From: Bisporella sp. PMI_857
Taxonomy: Eukaryota; Ascomycota; Leotiomycetes; Helotiales; Helotiaceae
Length of the DNA: 64,000 bases
NCBI GenBank assembly: GCA_021307315.1
Contig: JAJSPD010000001.1
Span: 682,001 to 746,000 of the forward strand
Reading direction: 5' to 3'
The notes beneath the pieces were generated by a model. The model saw nothing but the letters and a program-made list of their open reading frames with translations. It did no database searches and was not told the DNA's origin. The translations under genes and the position numbers were made by a program. This document shows positions 1-11,590 of this stretch, in pieces; the stretch's first letter is position 1; each line of letters begins with the position of its first letter.

Positions 1-3000
1 CATAACTCCTCAAATCAGATCGCACCTTGGATGTTATCGAATGTGTCGGCTCCCATTCCCTCGCCCGGGTTTGGTACAACCTTCTACGATGATTCGAGCG
101 ATGCCTTGTCACAAGCCTCTCAGTTATCGCCCGCATTCCGACCTGGAACAGGTCTGACAGGAAATACAAATGCAAGCAGCGATTCTCCTGCGGATCCCTA
201 TTTTGGAGACGAAAGGAGACCTTCAGTCGCCAGTGTAACAACTGCAAGTAGTACCGGATCAAAGTCTAGTGTTAGTCGAGGCAATATTCACAAGAAGTTA
301 CAAACATTCTTTGGGGAAGATTATCCTGGGAAGGAAGGATCGGATACAAGCCTTCCTTCCCGAGGAAAGGAAAATCGGTCGCACTCCTTCACGCGAGGAA
401 ATCGAGAGAGAAATCTTTCTTCTGCCACGGCGCATGAGCAGAGGGAAGCTTCTCCAGTTCCATCTCGACCAAGGACGCCAGTGCCGTCGAGCGATGTGGT
501 ACCCTTTCTATACCAGGACTCACAGGTTAGTCGGTGCTCATTGCCAAGCTAAACTCTCTATTCTTTATTACAATAAGGTCATCTAATGCGATGATTCTGA
601 AATATCCTTTGCCTTTTTAGTACAAATATAGACATATGCTAATGAAATATAGGATATATCTAGATACGGCGAGGCGCCTGTGCGAGAGAAACTCTCTGGC
701 CCGGATCGTGGTAGATACACTAATGATTCGAGTAATATAAACAAAATTAGCACCTCATCCCGCTCAGGCCATCCTCATGTCCACCTCCCCGGTCACAGTC
801 ATCGCCACAACAAGAGCAACGACGATACACGTTCATTGCGGCCGTCTGTAAGCAAGGAAGATTCTGCTATGAGCATGAGAGCAAAAGATCGTAGCCAAAA
901 CTCTATAGGGACAGCATTGGGAAACTCTTCAAATGCAAGCCTTCTACAACGACCAGTAAGCCCTACTCCAAGCGGAGCAAGCAATTGGAGTATAGGAACT
1001 TCCAAAAGTGCTATCAAAGACGGCAGCCCTGCTTCACCCACCAATGGGAAACATAAGCATAGCATTTTGAGTCTAGGTCGATTTGGACGAAGACACAAAG
1101 ACAAAGACTCTCCGACGTCTCGCTTAAAGGAACTGCCCGCGTCTATACAGTCCTTTGCCTCTTCAAAGCACGCAAACGGTAAAGTTCAGGATAATTCAGA
1201 TAGTGGTGTCCGGAGTCGTGAAAGGAGTGCACAGGGATCGGTTCTCGATCTGCCAAGTATCGATAACGGACAGTTTGGACGCCCCCAAACCTCTAATCAG
1301 CCACGACAGGGTACATTTAGAAAAGGCTTCAGAAAAGGTGGTCGAGGAAAACTTTCAGACGAGATGGAAGGGTCATCTGATAGACACGACAATGGAACCA
1401 TGTTCAACCTTGATACGAACTTATCGAATATGGATGGAATATTGGCTAAGCCACCTCCATTAACACCTTTAGATAATGACATATTCACCGGAAACGTTGA
1501 AGATGAAGCCAAAATAGAAGCAGAGAGTGTAAGTGGTGTCAAGAATTGGGATGCGCCAGATAGTTGGGGCGTAAAGAAGGTTACCGATGTCAACATGTCT
1601 CGACTCCCAGAAATAGACGAAACAGGCGTTCCAGCCAGCGAAAGTGACGACAGGTCTAATCCTCATTTCATTCGCATTTTCAGACCAGATGGAACATTCA
1701 ACGTGTTGTCAGCACCGCTCAATGCTACCGCCACGGAAATTATCAACCAACTTGGCAAAAAGTCTTACATTCAAGACACACTTGAAAACTACCAGATTGT
1801 AATGAAAAAGCAGAACCTTCAACGAGTCCTTGCTGGTGGTGAGCGACCAATCGTTATACAAAAACGGCTTCTTGAGCAAGCGGGATATATTGATAAGGAT
1901 AAGATCGAAGAAGTCGGTGGTGGGGATAACAGCTATTTATGCCGCTTCTTATTTGTCCCAGCCAATGTGGCCGATTCTGGACCTGCTCGACCCCAGAAAA
2001 ACGATCATTACGTCAACCTAGAAGGCGATAACTTGATCACGATCCCAATCTCTCTCTACTCGAAAGCTGCAAACATCGTTTCGCTCAATTTGTCACGAAA
2101 TTTGTCGCTTGAGGTGCCGTTTGATTTCATTCAATCGTGTCAAAACTTGCGAGAGCTCAAATTTATTAGTAACGAGGCTTGGAAGCTGCCAAAAAGCTTC
2201 AAGAATGCGAGTCGCCTGTCAATCCTAGATTTGTCAAATAATAGACTTGAACAATTGGATGAGGCCGGACTCAATCAGTTAGAGGCCCTCATCAGTTTAA
2301 AACTCGCAAACAACCGCTTAACAAGTCTGCCCTCACACTTTGGCAGTTTCAAAAATATGAGGACCTTAAATGTATCCTCCAATTTCCTTGATACTTTTCC
2401 GGAATACTTGTGTGATCTGGAAAAATTGATCGACATTGATATGAGCTTCAACAATATTGCCAGCATACCGGACTCAATTGGAAAGCTAAAGAATCTTGAG
2501 CGCTTTGTTATCACTAATAATCGACTGGCAGGTTCCTTGCCGGACAGTTTTAGTGAGCTTTTGAACTTGAAGGAAGTCGATGTACGATACAATGCGCTGT
2601 CCAGCATCAATGTCATTGCACGACTACCCAAGGTTGAGAATATTGCGGCGGATCATAACGCTGTATCTGTTTGCGAGTCTGAATTTACTAAGATCAGAAT
2701 TCTACGACTTAACTCGAATCCTGTCACGAAGTTCGAAATTCTCAATTCTGTTCCAACACTTACACAGCTCAACCTATCGAATGCAAAGCTAGCACACATC
2801 CCGGATGCTGCGTTCGACAAAATGCCCAATTTGATCAAACTTGTCCTAGACAAAAATCATTTTGTGTCCTTGCCAAGTCACATTGGAAAACTCAGAAAGT
2901 TAGAACACTTTAGCATTGCAAGAAATGCGCTTAGCAGCCTACCTGCGGAGATAGGATGTCTAACAGAATTGCGATTTCTGGATGTCAGGCAAAATAACTT

Positions 3001-6000
3001 GAAGAAACTCCCTATGGAGATATGGTGGGCAAATAAGCTCGAAACTCTCAATATCTCGTCCAATGTGTTAGACAACTTTCCCAAGCCTGCCTCACGGCCA
3101 CCTCAAGTACCGGGTGATGTCCCTGTAACAACCCCAGGAGAGACTCCTGGCCCAAGCTCTCAAAACTCAAGCTTTGAAGAACTAGGGCCTCTGGAGGGAT
3201 TTGGAGCCCAGCAACGTAGGCCTAGCCAAGTCTCAGGTCTCCTTAGTGTTGGGGCATCTCCCGTTCCGCTTTCTGGTGATAGAAAGGGCTCTCTAATCTC
3301 CTTGTATGGCAAAGGCGGACGCAAGACGTCTGTTGTGTCTCGCAGCGAATCACAAGGCACTAGTACGCCACCCCAAATGGCCAGAAAGGATTCCGGCATG
3401 TCAGCAAAGCTCTTAAACACCTTCGCTGGCTCGTTGCGGAATTTGTATCTTGCAGATAATCAACTTGACGATGACGTATTTCAGGAAATAGGCCTTCTCA
3501 TTGAGCTGCGAATACTTAATTTGTCTTATAACGATCTCAATGAACTGCCCCCCAGAACACTGAAGAAGTGGGTTCATATGGTGGAGTTATATCTCTCTGG
3601 CAATGAGCTTACAAGCCTCCCCTCCGATGATTTTGAAGAATCTAGTTTTCTTCAAGTCCTTCATATCAATGGCAACAAGTTTCAGACTTTGCCTGCCGAA
3701 CTTGGTAAGGCCCATAGGTTAGCCATACTCGATGTTGGAAGCAACTCCCTAAAGTACAATGTGTCTAATTGGCCCTACGATTGGAACTGGAACTGGAACA
3801 CAAACCTCAAGTATTTGAATCTTTCAGGCAACAAGCGTCTGGAAATCAAGCCTTCCATATCTGCGGGGCATAGTGCTCGCGAAGGACGCGATCTCACCGA
3901 CTTCAGCGAATTACCACATCTGCGAATTCTCGGTTTAATGGACGTGACGTTGACCATTTCAACTATCCCAGATCAAACAGAAGACCGAAGAGTTAGGACT
4001 TCAGATTCATTCACAGGCCAGTTAGCCTACGGGATGGCTGATACACTGGGAAGAAATGAGCATTTGTCCATTATAGATATGGTAGTGCCTAAGTACAATG
4101 GCAGAGATGGTGACCTCCTACTAGGGATGTTTGATGGGCAAGCTCTATCCAGTGGTGGATCTAAGATCGCGAAGTATTTGCACGAGAACTTCAGCCACAC
4201 CTTCAATGAGGAGCTAGGAAAAACCAGTACTTCAGAGTCCCCTGTAGACGCTTTACGAAGAGCTTTTCTCTCATTGAATAAAGAACTAGCCACCGCGGCA
4301 AGCCAACACACCGAGAAACGATCCATTATGTCACACCGAGGCTCATCCGCGCCAGCGGCACTCAGTCAAGAGGATCTTCGTTCCGGTGGAATAGCCACGG
4401 TGATATTCCTACAGGATTCAGAGCTTTATGTTGCAAACATTGGCGACGCTCAGGCGATGATCATTCATTCAGAAGGTGGTCACCACATGTTAACACAAAA
4501 GCATGACCCCGCAGAGCCGAACGAGAGACGGCGTATTCGAGACGCTGGTGGATGGGTCTCGAAGCAAGGAAAATTGAATGATATACTCGAGGTTTCCCGT
4601 GCCTTCGGATATGTCCATCTCATGCCTGCCGTACAAGCAAGCCCGCATATTACACATCTCAAGGTAAAAGAGCAAGATGAGATGATTTTGATTGCTTCAA
4701 AAGAGCTCTGGGAGTACTTGTCCCCGGAACTAGTCGTTGATGTTGCACGGTATGAACGGGGTGACTTGATGCGTGCTGCACAACGGCTTCGCGACTTAGC
4801 AATCGCTTTTGGTGCTTCCGGAAAGCTTCTTGTAATGATGATTGGCGTGAGTGACTTGAAGAAAAGAGCTCAAGCTCGGCCACACCGAGTCCAAAGCTTA
4901 TCCTTCAATCCATCTTTCATGACTGACGAGCCATACTCTGCCCCAACAAAGAAAAGGACAAAAAAGGGAGAAGCTGTCGAAGACTCTATGCTGCGTCGAC
5001 TGCAGGCAGAGGTTCAAGCCCCCGTTGGCGATGTCAGCATAGTTTTCACAGATATCAAGAGCTCAACTCTCTTATGGGAGACATACCCTAATGCCATGCG
5101 ATCTGCCATCAAATTACATAATGAAGTTATGCGTCGCCAACTGCGGATCTTAGGGGGCTACGAGGTTAAAACTGAAGGTGATGCATTCATGGTAGCTTTT
5201 CCTACTGCTACCTCCGCGTTGTTGTGGACATTTGCTGTTCAGCAAGCACTACTTGAAGTACAATGGCCGTCGGAGGTTCTTGAGAGTATCGTTGGCCAAG
5301 AAGTTTTCGACAGCGATGGCAACCTTATTTTCAAGGGTCTTAGCGTACGAATGGGTGCTCACTGGGGTCAACCAGTGTGTGAGAATGATCCTGTAACACG
5401 ACGTATGGACTATTTCGGACCAATGGTAAACAGAGCTGCTCGAATATCCGGAGAGGCGGATGGTGGTCAGATCACTGTGTCTGCCGACTTTATATCCGAG
5501 ATCCAGAGGTGCCTCGAGACCTATAGTGAGAGCGATCGATCTGCTTCGACTGGGTCTGAAGAAGGTTTTGATAATGATCTCATTACTCAAGCAATCCGTC
5601 GAGAGCTACGCTCTCTGAGCAGCCAAGGATTCGAAGTCAAAGAGGTTGGCGAGCGGAAATTAAAGGGACTGGAGAATCCTGAGTACATTTATCTCATGTA
5701 TCCGCATGCTCTTTCGGGTCGTATACAATATCCTAATCCCGCCCATGCTCCAGTGCCACAGAACCCTGCAGCCTTGAGCGATCAAACAGAGTTAACCATT
5801 GACACGGACGCGGTATGGGGCCTTTGGAGTGTAAGTCTGCGCCTCGAAATGATATGCTCAAGTTTGGAGGGAAAGCGTGGTGAGGATGCCAAATTACAGC
5901 CACCTGAGACGGCCATGTTGGAAAGGATGAAAGTCCAGGGTGGCGAAATAACAGATCGTTTCTTGGTCAACTTCATCACTCACCAGGTTTCAAGAATTGA

Positions 6001-6216
6001 GGTATGTATTCTTTGCCCAGTCGATCGTCTCCAGGAGCGGCTAACACGGAACAGACATGCATTTCAACGCTGGGAACTCGATATATTGCTAGTGGCGCCG
6101 GGCCTCTACACAGTCTCGACCAGATGCGCGCACCTATGGATGAGGTCTTTGCCAGTCTTGAAGAGAAGTTGAACGAGCTGGCGAAATACAAGGCGTTATA
6201 TGGTGAGCTAAAATGA
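1..6216 (+). CDS. CYR1: Adenylate cyclase, fungal Cyr1 type (5' partial)
   Basis: Makes cAMP from ATP downstream of G-alpha/Ras at the plasma membrane. The frame is open from base 1, so the start lies outside the window. Exons are 1-525, 653-6001 and 6055-6216, both junctions phase 0, giving 2,011 visible residues. Domains in order: Ser-rich N-terminus; Ras-association domain about residues 510-605 (starts HFIRIFRPDG); leucine-rich repeats about 655-1240, interrupted at about 990-1095 by a Ser/Gly-rich spacer; PP2C-like domain about 1295-1575; class III cyclase catalytic domain about 1635-1810 (VFTDIKSSTLLWE, KTEGDAFMVAF); conserved C-terminal tail. This order is diagnostic of fungal adenylate cyclases. 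Homologues are about 2,100-2,400 residues, so little is missing. The exon 1/2 junction gives LYQDSQ followed by DISRYGEAPVRE. Family call is very secure; only the small introns are inferred. Confidence 0.95.
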
Positions 6217-7164
6217 TAACAAACAACGAAGGCGATTATGGATTACTCGCGGAAGAGTGACAATGCACAAAGGAAGCATGAAGACATGAAACGATCTAGG
6301 ATGACAAGCGGTAGCATCTTGGGCGGCGTTGTGGTACAATGAGCGTGTTTCTTGTATAGCATCCGGCAGGCATTCTGGGTTCTTTACATTTTTTGGATTA
6401 TATATATTGGTAGTACTACAGAATTTGGGTTCACGGTTTGGGACCGGAGTCTCTGGCGGGTTAGGCTTTTTGGAACGAGGCATTTATGGATTTAGGCGGC
6501 GTTAGGTATATCCTTTTGTTGGTGATACACATAATCGTGCGGACGAGATGAAACTTGTGATTTAGATTTGTTAGCAGTACGAGAGAATCAGAAAAGCTTA
6601 CTCCGCCTAGGCCGTTTGCTGTTTTCACATTTCGCTTTAGAGTTTTGCTGTTTTAGATGACCAATCTTGTTAGGATATGCTGAACTATGCCAAGATGTGT
6701 TGGCAAGTAGAAATAATGCCTAGATTCATCGATAGCTCGTTTAATCAAACGAGGCTATTAAATATAAAACAACTCTTGCGCATTTTGTATCCGGTAATTT
6801 CTCCCAATTATATCATACGAGTTATAGAGTGTGACTTCATGTAGGAAGAACTATTCTACTCTAGTAGCATGTTGCTAAGTACTAAGATTATATAAAGCAT
6901 CTTAGTTATGAGCGTTCACGAAAAGCCGTGAAAATACTAATGGGCCAAAGATTTAACACCCTATCACAATTCGTGGGAAGAAGACCATTCTACTGCCTTC
7001 CGTCTCTTGAGATACATCTGTGTCCTCACCCGGCGTATATTGAAAAGCCATTGCCCAAACTCGGTGTACCAACCCTTAACGCCACCGATATTCATCTTTC
7101 GTGTACCACGTTCCAAAGTCCTCATACCAGGCTTGCTCTCATGTTCCGGGGAGATACATGACTT
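6217..7164. other. Intergenic, tail-to-tail between adenylate cyclase and J-protein gene
   Basis: About 950 bases between two convergent genes. Contains the 3' flanks of both; AT-rich after 6700. Short open frames here (for example 6928-7161) have no family features. I see nothing else. Confidence 0.6.
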
Positions 7165-7959
7165 TTATATGCCGACAGCATGGCTGAATACTTTCTGCGC
7201 AAGCTGGCTCAGGAGCCTCGCCTTATCGCTTTGTGGCAGCTCTTGAAAAACAGCGTAAACGCTCTTTCCCTTCGCGTCTCTGACGGCACCCTATATAACA
7301 GTCGTTAGTCCTTATTCTAAAACCACCATATCACCCATCTGCTCAGGATAAAGAGAGATTTACCAATCGATTTCCCGCCAGTGCCCCGGCCAACATCCCA
7401 GGGAAATTGGCAACGATGAACCCCATCGCCCCACCACTTAACCCGCCAACCACACTCCAAAACCTCCCCGTCGGTGTGCCCCCATTCTCCGCCATCCCCT
7501 CCTCCCTCAACATCTCCTCAAAGACATCGCCAAACTGCTGGCTCTCAAAACCCTCCCTCTCGCTGTTATCCTTCGCTTTGAACCCGAAGCTTGACCACGG
7601 GAATCCGCCAGCGTTCGTTTGCTGGTTCGGATCGGGGATTGGGTTGTCGTCGGAGAATGGCTCCGAGGACGAGGGGAAACCGTGGAAGGTGCGTGCGGAA
7701 TCATAATCCCGGCGGCGTGTGGCGTCGGAAAGAGTGTAGTAGGCGTCATTTATAAGCTGGAATTTTCGCGTGCGCTCAGCGCGCTCGGGCGAGTCTGCTG
7801 GGACGCGGTCGGGATGCGTGCGCAGAGCAGCTTTTTTGTAGGCGTCGCGGATTTGTTGGGCTGTCGCAGTAGAGGGAACGCCGAGGGCGGCATCTTGTTC
7901 AGGTTAGATTGTGATACTATGGAAAAGAGGTGCAAGATCTCACAATAGTCTGTAGGCAT
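7165..7959 (-). CDS. J-domain (DnaJ-like) co-chaperone, about 223 aa
   Basis: Three exons on the minus strand: 7959-7944, 7893-7364 and 7290-7165 (672 nt in all). Splicing exon 1 (MPTDY) to exon 2 gives a J domain at residues 4 to about 72, starting DYYAALGVPSTATAQQIRDA, with the invariant HPD in THPDRVP that stimulates Hsp70 ATPase. After it comes an acidic/Pro linker, then a Gly-rich hydrophobic patch (GGAMGFIVANFPGMLAGALA) and a short C-terminus ending FSHAVGI. There is no Cys-rich zinc region, so it is a type III (class C) J-protein. Location is not obvious; the hydrophobic patch may be membrane-associated. Both introns have good donors, and intron 2 has a clear CTAAC branch point. I do not recognise a yeast orthologue. 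Confidence 0.85.
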
Positions 7960-8552
7960 ATTGTTTGGTGGTCGTTCGGGGAATCATAAACAGTAGAGAT
8001 TTGCTATCTAGGGGCAGAAAGAGATGTTTAGACCGTGAAGCTAAGCTGCAACGGATATTTGGCTTAGTCTATTCTAGATGAATAAAATCCGTAGAAATCT
8101 ACTAGGGTAAAGTGAATACAATTTGAACAAGTTGTCCTGACGCAGAGACAGCCAGCCTCACTTCTTCAAGTTGACTCCTTCGACAAGATATGTTTCCATG
8201 ACGTTGTCATGTGGCGTTCCACAGTATCGAGAGACAAGCCACATCTCATATCAGCCTAATCGAGACTAGCCCCAACACACCCCTGGCAAATAAGCGAGCA
8301 CAAGCCATTTCGTGCATCGCGCCAAATTCAGCTTCACCGCCAGTAGATACTCCGTAATTAGCGGGGCTGGGAAAAGCTGTCATACAGCTTGCGTGCAGCT
8401 CTCTCCACTACTATCTGTGCCCAATCCCCATCCTCAAGCTTCAAAGCTACCTAAAGCTCGCCTTCCAATCAATTGAATATCCGAGAAGAATATATTTGTG
8501 AGACAGTAAGAAGAATTGAGACAAAACGTGAAGGAAAAGAAAAGAAAAGAAA
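7960..8552. promoter_or_regulatory. Divergent promoter region
   Basis: Roughly 590 bases between the ATGs of two divergent genes (J-protein on minus, small membrane protein on plus). A pyrimidine-rich stretch with many CT/CCCC runs at about 8380-8470 and a purine-rich leader (GAAAAGAAAAG) just before 8553 look like a fungal 5' region. No specific operator can be assigned. Confidence 0.5.
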
Positions 8553-9288
8553 ATGGGCTGGTTCGATAACAGCTCCGTCGCAGACTGGGCTCCCAGCTCC
8601 TCTAAACGCCATCGCAGCCGCTCTCCAAAACGCTATAACTCCTCCTCCGGCTCAATTTTCGGTTCTGGCCATGCTAAACACAATGCATCTTCACATTCAA
8701 TCTTTGGCGCCGGAGACCATCGTCACAACTCCTCACGGTCGAGTTTCTTCGGTACTTGACCACTCCCAGCTCTTGCCATTGTTCGAGATGGCAAACTTTT
8801 GTTTCTATATTGAGAAGACAAAGCTAATTGATATGTGGATAGGAAACTTCGGGAAAACAAGCCACTACAAACGTTCTCCCCGCCCCGGCTACCTACAAAG
8901 TGCATACAAGAAACTGCGAAGACTACTACGGGATCTGATCCACTACGCAAAGAAACATCCCATCAAGGTCTTCATGCTAGTCATCATGCCCTTGATCACC
9001 GGCGGCGCCCTCACTGGCCTCCTAGCTCGTTTCGGCGTTCGCTTGCCATACAGCGTGGAGAAGATGCTGGGGATAGCAGGCGGTGCAGCGGGATCGTTTG
9101 GCGGAGGAGGGCTTGGAGGCAATGAGAGAAGCACGTTCGGCCAGGCTATTGGCAGGGATCGCCATGGGAACTTGATGTTTGAGCGGGAAAGGGAGGCTGC
9201 GGAGGGTCCTTTGAGCGCATTTGGCGGGCTGGCAGGGTTGATGGGAGGCGCGGGAAGCGCGTACAAGGTTGCTAAAATGTTTATGTGA
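8553..9288 (+). CDS. Conserved small membrane protein, function unknown (214 aa)
   Basis: Two exons, 8553-8751 and 8843-9288, joined in phase 1 (intron with GTACTT donor, CTAAT branch point, ATAG acceptor). The product starts MGWFDNSSVADWAP and has a basic Ser/His/Arg-rich N-terminal third with repeated GSIFG/HSIFG/SSFFG elements. A Tyr/Arg-rich stretch follows, then one hydrophobic segment at about residues 115-135 (VFMLVIMPLITGGALTGLLA), then a Gly-rich tail with LSAFGGLAGLMGG. The start is the first ATG, in a purine-rich leader. It looks like a single-pass or hairpin membrane protein of ascomycetes. I do not recognise a named family and assign no function. Confidence 0.75.
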
Positions 9289-9773
9289 TTTGCAATGAAA
9301 AGCGTAGTTGGGGAAGAAATGTTGTAGCTGAAAGATGATAGCCGAAGAGTGAGACGTTTGTGACGACACGTAGATTGGAAATGGAGGCGTTTTGGAGTTT
9401 GTCAGATACCTAAATAAGATTACATGAAGGGTACATACTTTCTGAGTTCGCGTGGCTTTTATTTGATCTGAAGATGTAGATTGAACTTGGATTGTATGCA
9501 TCTACTCTAGTTCAGTTCCAGTTATCCGTTTAGCTCGCTTAGAAAAGGGGCGAAGCATTGCTAAAAAGAGAATATTCAAAGTGAGTTAAGGTCCAATTTG
9601 GTACATTGCAACGTGAAAATATTTGCCCGCTTTGAAACACATCGGAGAAGGTGGATCAGGTCACTCAGATTCGATAGGCTGAAGGTATGTCAAATTGAAA
9701 GAAATGCATCAATTAGAAAGCAAATAAGATCTATCAATGCAGAATATTAAGAATCAACGAAATTACTCTCTTG
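9289..9773. other. Intergenic, convergent 3' flanks
   Basis: About 485 bases between the stop of the small membrane protein gene and the stop of the minus-strand basic protein gene. AT-rich, no convincing coding or RNA feature. Confidence 0.55.
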
Positions 9774-11084
9774 CTATCGCTTGCCCTTTTTCCTCCCCCC
9801 AACTGGTTTTCTCGAAATAGGTTTCGCCCGTTCAGGCTCTTCCTCTATGTACACCTGCACGCCATTCCCAAGATCATCGCTCTCATCGTCATCGCTACTC
9901 GGCGCGAGTTCGTCAATGTCATCCCGCCGAGAGCTCCGTCTCCGTATTGTAGGGTCAGAAGCTCCACGTGTCGAGGATGAGTAACCACCTGGAGGAATTG
10001 GAGGAGTGCGACGAACAGAAGAGTAAGCAATATCCGGGGGTCCAGACACGTTCCGTCGGCCTTGCATATATTGTGGTGGAATAGCTGGCAGACGTTCGGA
10101 TGAGGTTTGATACTCGAAAGGATCAACGTGTGATGCAACTGAGCTACGCCTTGAATTGGTCGGAATCCAGCCTTCTTCGTCGGGCAAGGGGCGTCGAGAA
10201 CTAGTGCTCGAAGAAGAGTTAGGTCGAGCCCCATCCGAGTGGTGCCGAAGAGAGCCATGCGGGTAAGGAGGGTACTGAGGAGGCGGAGTGCTGCGATGCT
10301 TTTGCGATGCTGAAGAACGAGGCCGAGATGGTGAATTATGAACCGTAGTAGATTGCGAAGGGTGATAGCCTAGTGGAGCATATGTCGTAGAGCCATCAGG
10401 TCCAGCCATTAGTAAGCCAGGTGGCGCTCCTCCTGAGGGTGGAGGAGTCAGCTCTTTTCTGGTTTTCCCTTGCCTGCGGCTAATAGGCTCCAGTGATGGT
10501 ATAGGAACACGCTTCCGCTCGGTTCGCCTTCTCTCACTACCACTTCCCGATCCGTTCCCCTTCCCTCGAGTCGTTGCAGCTGCCTGCATCCGTTTGCGTC
10601 GCTTTTCCAAAGCATCTATTTCATCCTGATTTAATTTCACATCCCGTTTTCCTTTTTCCTGAGCCCGCCGAATCCGAGCAAGCGCAGACTGTACAAGCGC
10701 TTCCTCTTTATCCCGTAAAGCTATCTGCAAAGCATTTGTACCATCAAACTCCGATAAATCAGAGTCCGAATCCGAAGAATCCTCCGTATCATCATAAGCA
10801 TAACGCCGTCTTTCCCTAGATGCTGCCGAGGACATGTCAATCCCGGTAAAATGAAGTGGATCGCTAGTAAACCGTTTTCTGTCAATATCTAAACCAACGC
10901 CTTGTGAATCTGTGTCATCACTATCAAGCTCTTCAACGCGGGATTGCTCCATTTGCCAAAGTTCCTGATCCCACTCCCACTGCCGCCTCCTCTTGCTCCC
11001 CTTCGCCCCTGGTGGTCTTCCCCATGAGGGCACAGATTTGGGAGATCGCGGCCGACCACCTAGACCGCCTCCCCGGAAAAAGCC
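9774..11084 (-). CDS. Basic, Ser/Pro-rich disordered protein; start not resolved
   Basis: Open frame on the minus strand from 11084 (just after an in-frame TGA at 11085-11087) to the stop at 9774. No ATG lies in the conserved-looking N-terminal part (GGRPRSPKSVPSWGRPPGAK, then RRRQWEWDQELWQME). The first in-frame Met is only after about 80 codons (IDMSSAASRERRR). The protein is low-complexity: acidic patches (DSDDTDS, DSSDSDSDLSEFD), a charged helix (LARIRRAQEKGKRD), long Ser/Pro/Arg-rich stretches and a basic C-terminus ending GGRKKGKR. The frame overlaps the last 25 bases of the PRA1 gene. The start therefore depends on an unseen upstream exon, a non-AUG start, or a -1 frameshift out of PRA1. 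Function unknown. Confidence 0.6.
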   Translation of the reverse strand, partial: GFFRGGGLGGRPRSPKSVPSWGRPPGAKGSKRRRQWEWDQELWQMEQSRVEELDSDDTDSQGVGLDIDRKRFTSDPLHFTGIDMSSAASRERRRYAYDDTEDSSDSDSDLSEFDGTNALQIALRDKEEALVQSALARIRRAQEKGKRDVKLNQDEIDALEKRRKRMQAAATTRGKGNGSGSGSERRRTERKRVPIPSLEPISRRQGKTRKELTPPPSGGAPPGLLMAGPDGSTTYAPLGYHPSQSTTVHNSPSRPRSSASQKHRSTPPPQYPPYPHGSLRHHSDGARPNSSSSTSSRRPLPDEEGWIPTNSRRSSVASHVDPFEYQTSSERLPAIPPQYMQGRRNVSGPPDIAYSSVRRTPPIPPGGYSSSTRGASDPTIRRRSSRRDDIDELAPSSDDDESDDLGNGVQVYIEEEPERAKPISRKPVGGRKKGKR

Positions 11085-11590
11085 TCATCGATCGGTTTGT
11101 CCATGAATGAGGCATGACCCAGAATGGTGACTCCGCTTGCGCCGATGAGCCAGAAAATTGTCGAGAATGGAGATGCAAAGAATCCAAGGATGATTGCAGC
11201 TCCAACAAGCGCAGTATAAAGCTGCGACGAGGTAGCATGAATGCTACCAATATCAAGGTCTCTGCCATCGAGCTTGCCAATTCCCCACATACCTCCTACG
11301 ACGAGAAAAATGACAAAGAGTAGAAGCCAGTTTGTGAGAAGGCTGTAGATACTGAGCAGGGCGAACACAACGGCATAGTTGCTAGAAAAGTGTCCTAGGT
11401 TATAGTTGACTCTCGATTGGACTTCTCCAAAGTTCGCAGGCTTTGATAGCCTCTTGAAATCAAGGAACTCAGAAATAGGTTTGAGGTTGGCAAATCTTGA
11501 TCCTATTGATTGGGACCGTACACTTGAGAGCCTCTCCGAGAGGTTCAACCTCGAGGTGAGGACATCGAGAGGAATTTGGATGCGTGCCAT
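11060..11590 (-). CDS. PRA1/Yip3 family prenylated Rab acceptor
   Basis: Single-exon protein of 176 residues, the same length as yeast Yip3. It carries the family signature SKPANFGEVQSRVNYNLGHF, then two hydrophobic hairpins (about residues 76-110 and 125-158). The C-terminus GHASFMDKPIDEAFSGEAV closely resembles the yeast protein's end. PRA1 proteins sit in ER/Golgi membranes, bind prenylated Rab GTPases and help release them from GDI. The start is the only ATG in frame (MARIQIPLDVL). The stop lies inside the open frame of the next minus-strand gene, an unusually tight arrangement. Family call is secure. Confidence 0.93.
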   Translation of the reverse strand: MARIQIPLDVLTSRLNLSERLSSVRSQSIGSRFANLKPISEFLDFKRLSKPANFGEVQSRVNYNLGHFSSNYAVVFALLSIYSLLTNWLLLFVIFLVVGGMWGIGKLDGRDLDIGSIHATSSQLYTALVGAAIILGFFASPFSTIFWLIGASGVTILGHASFMDKPIDEAFSGEAV

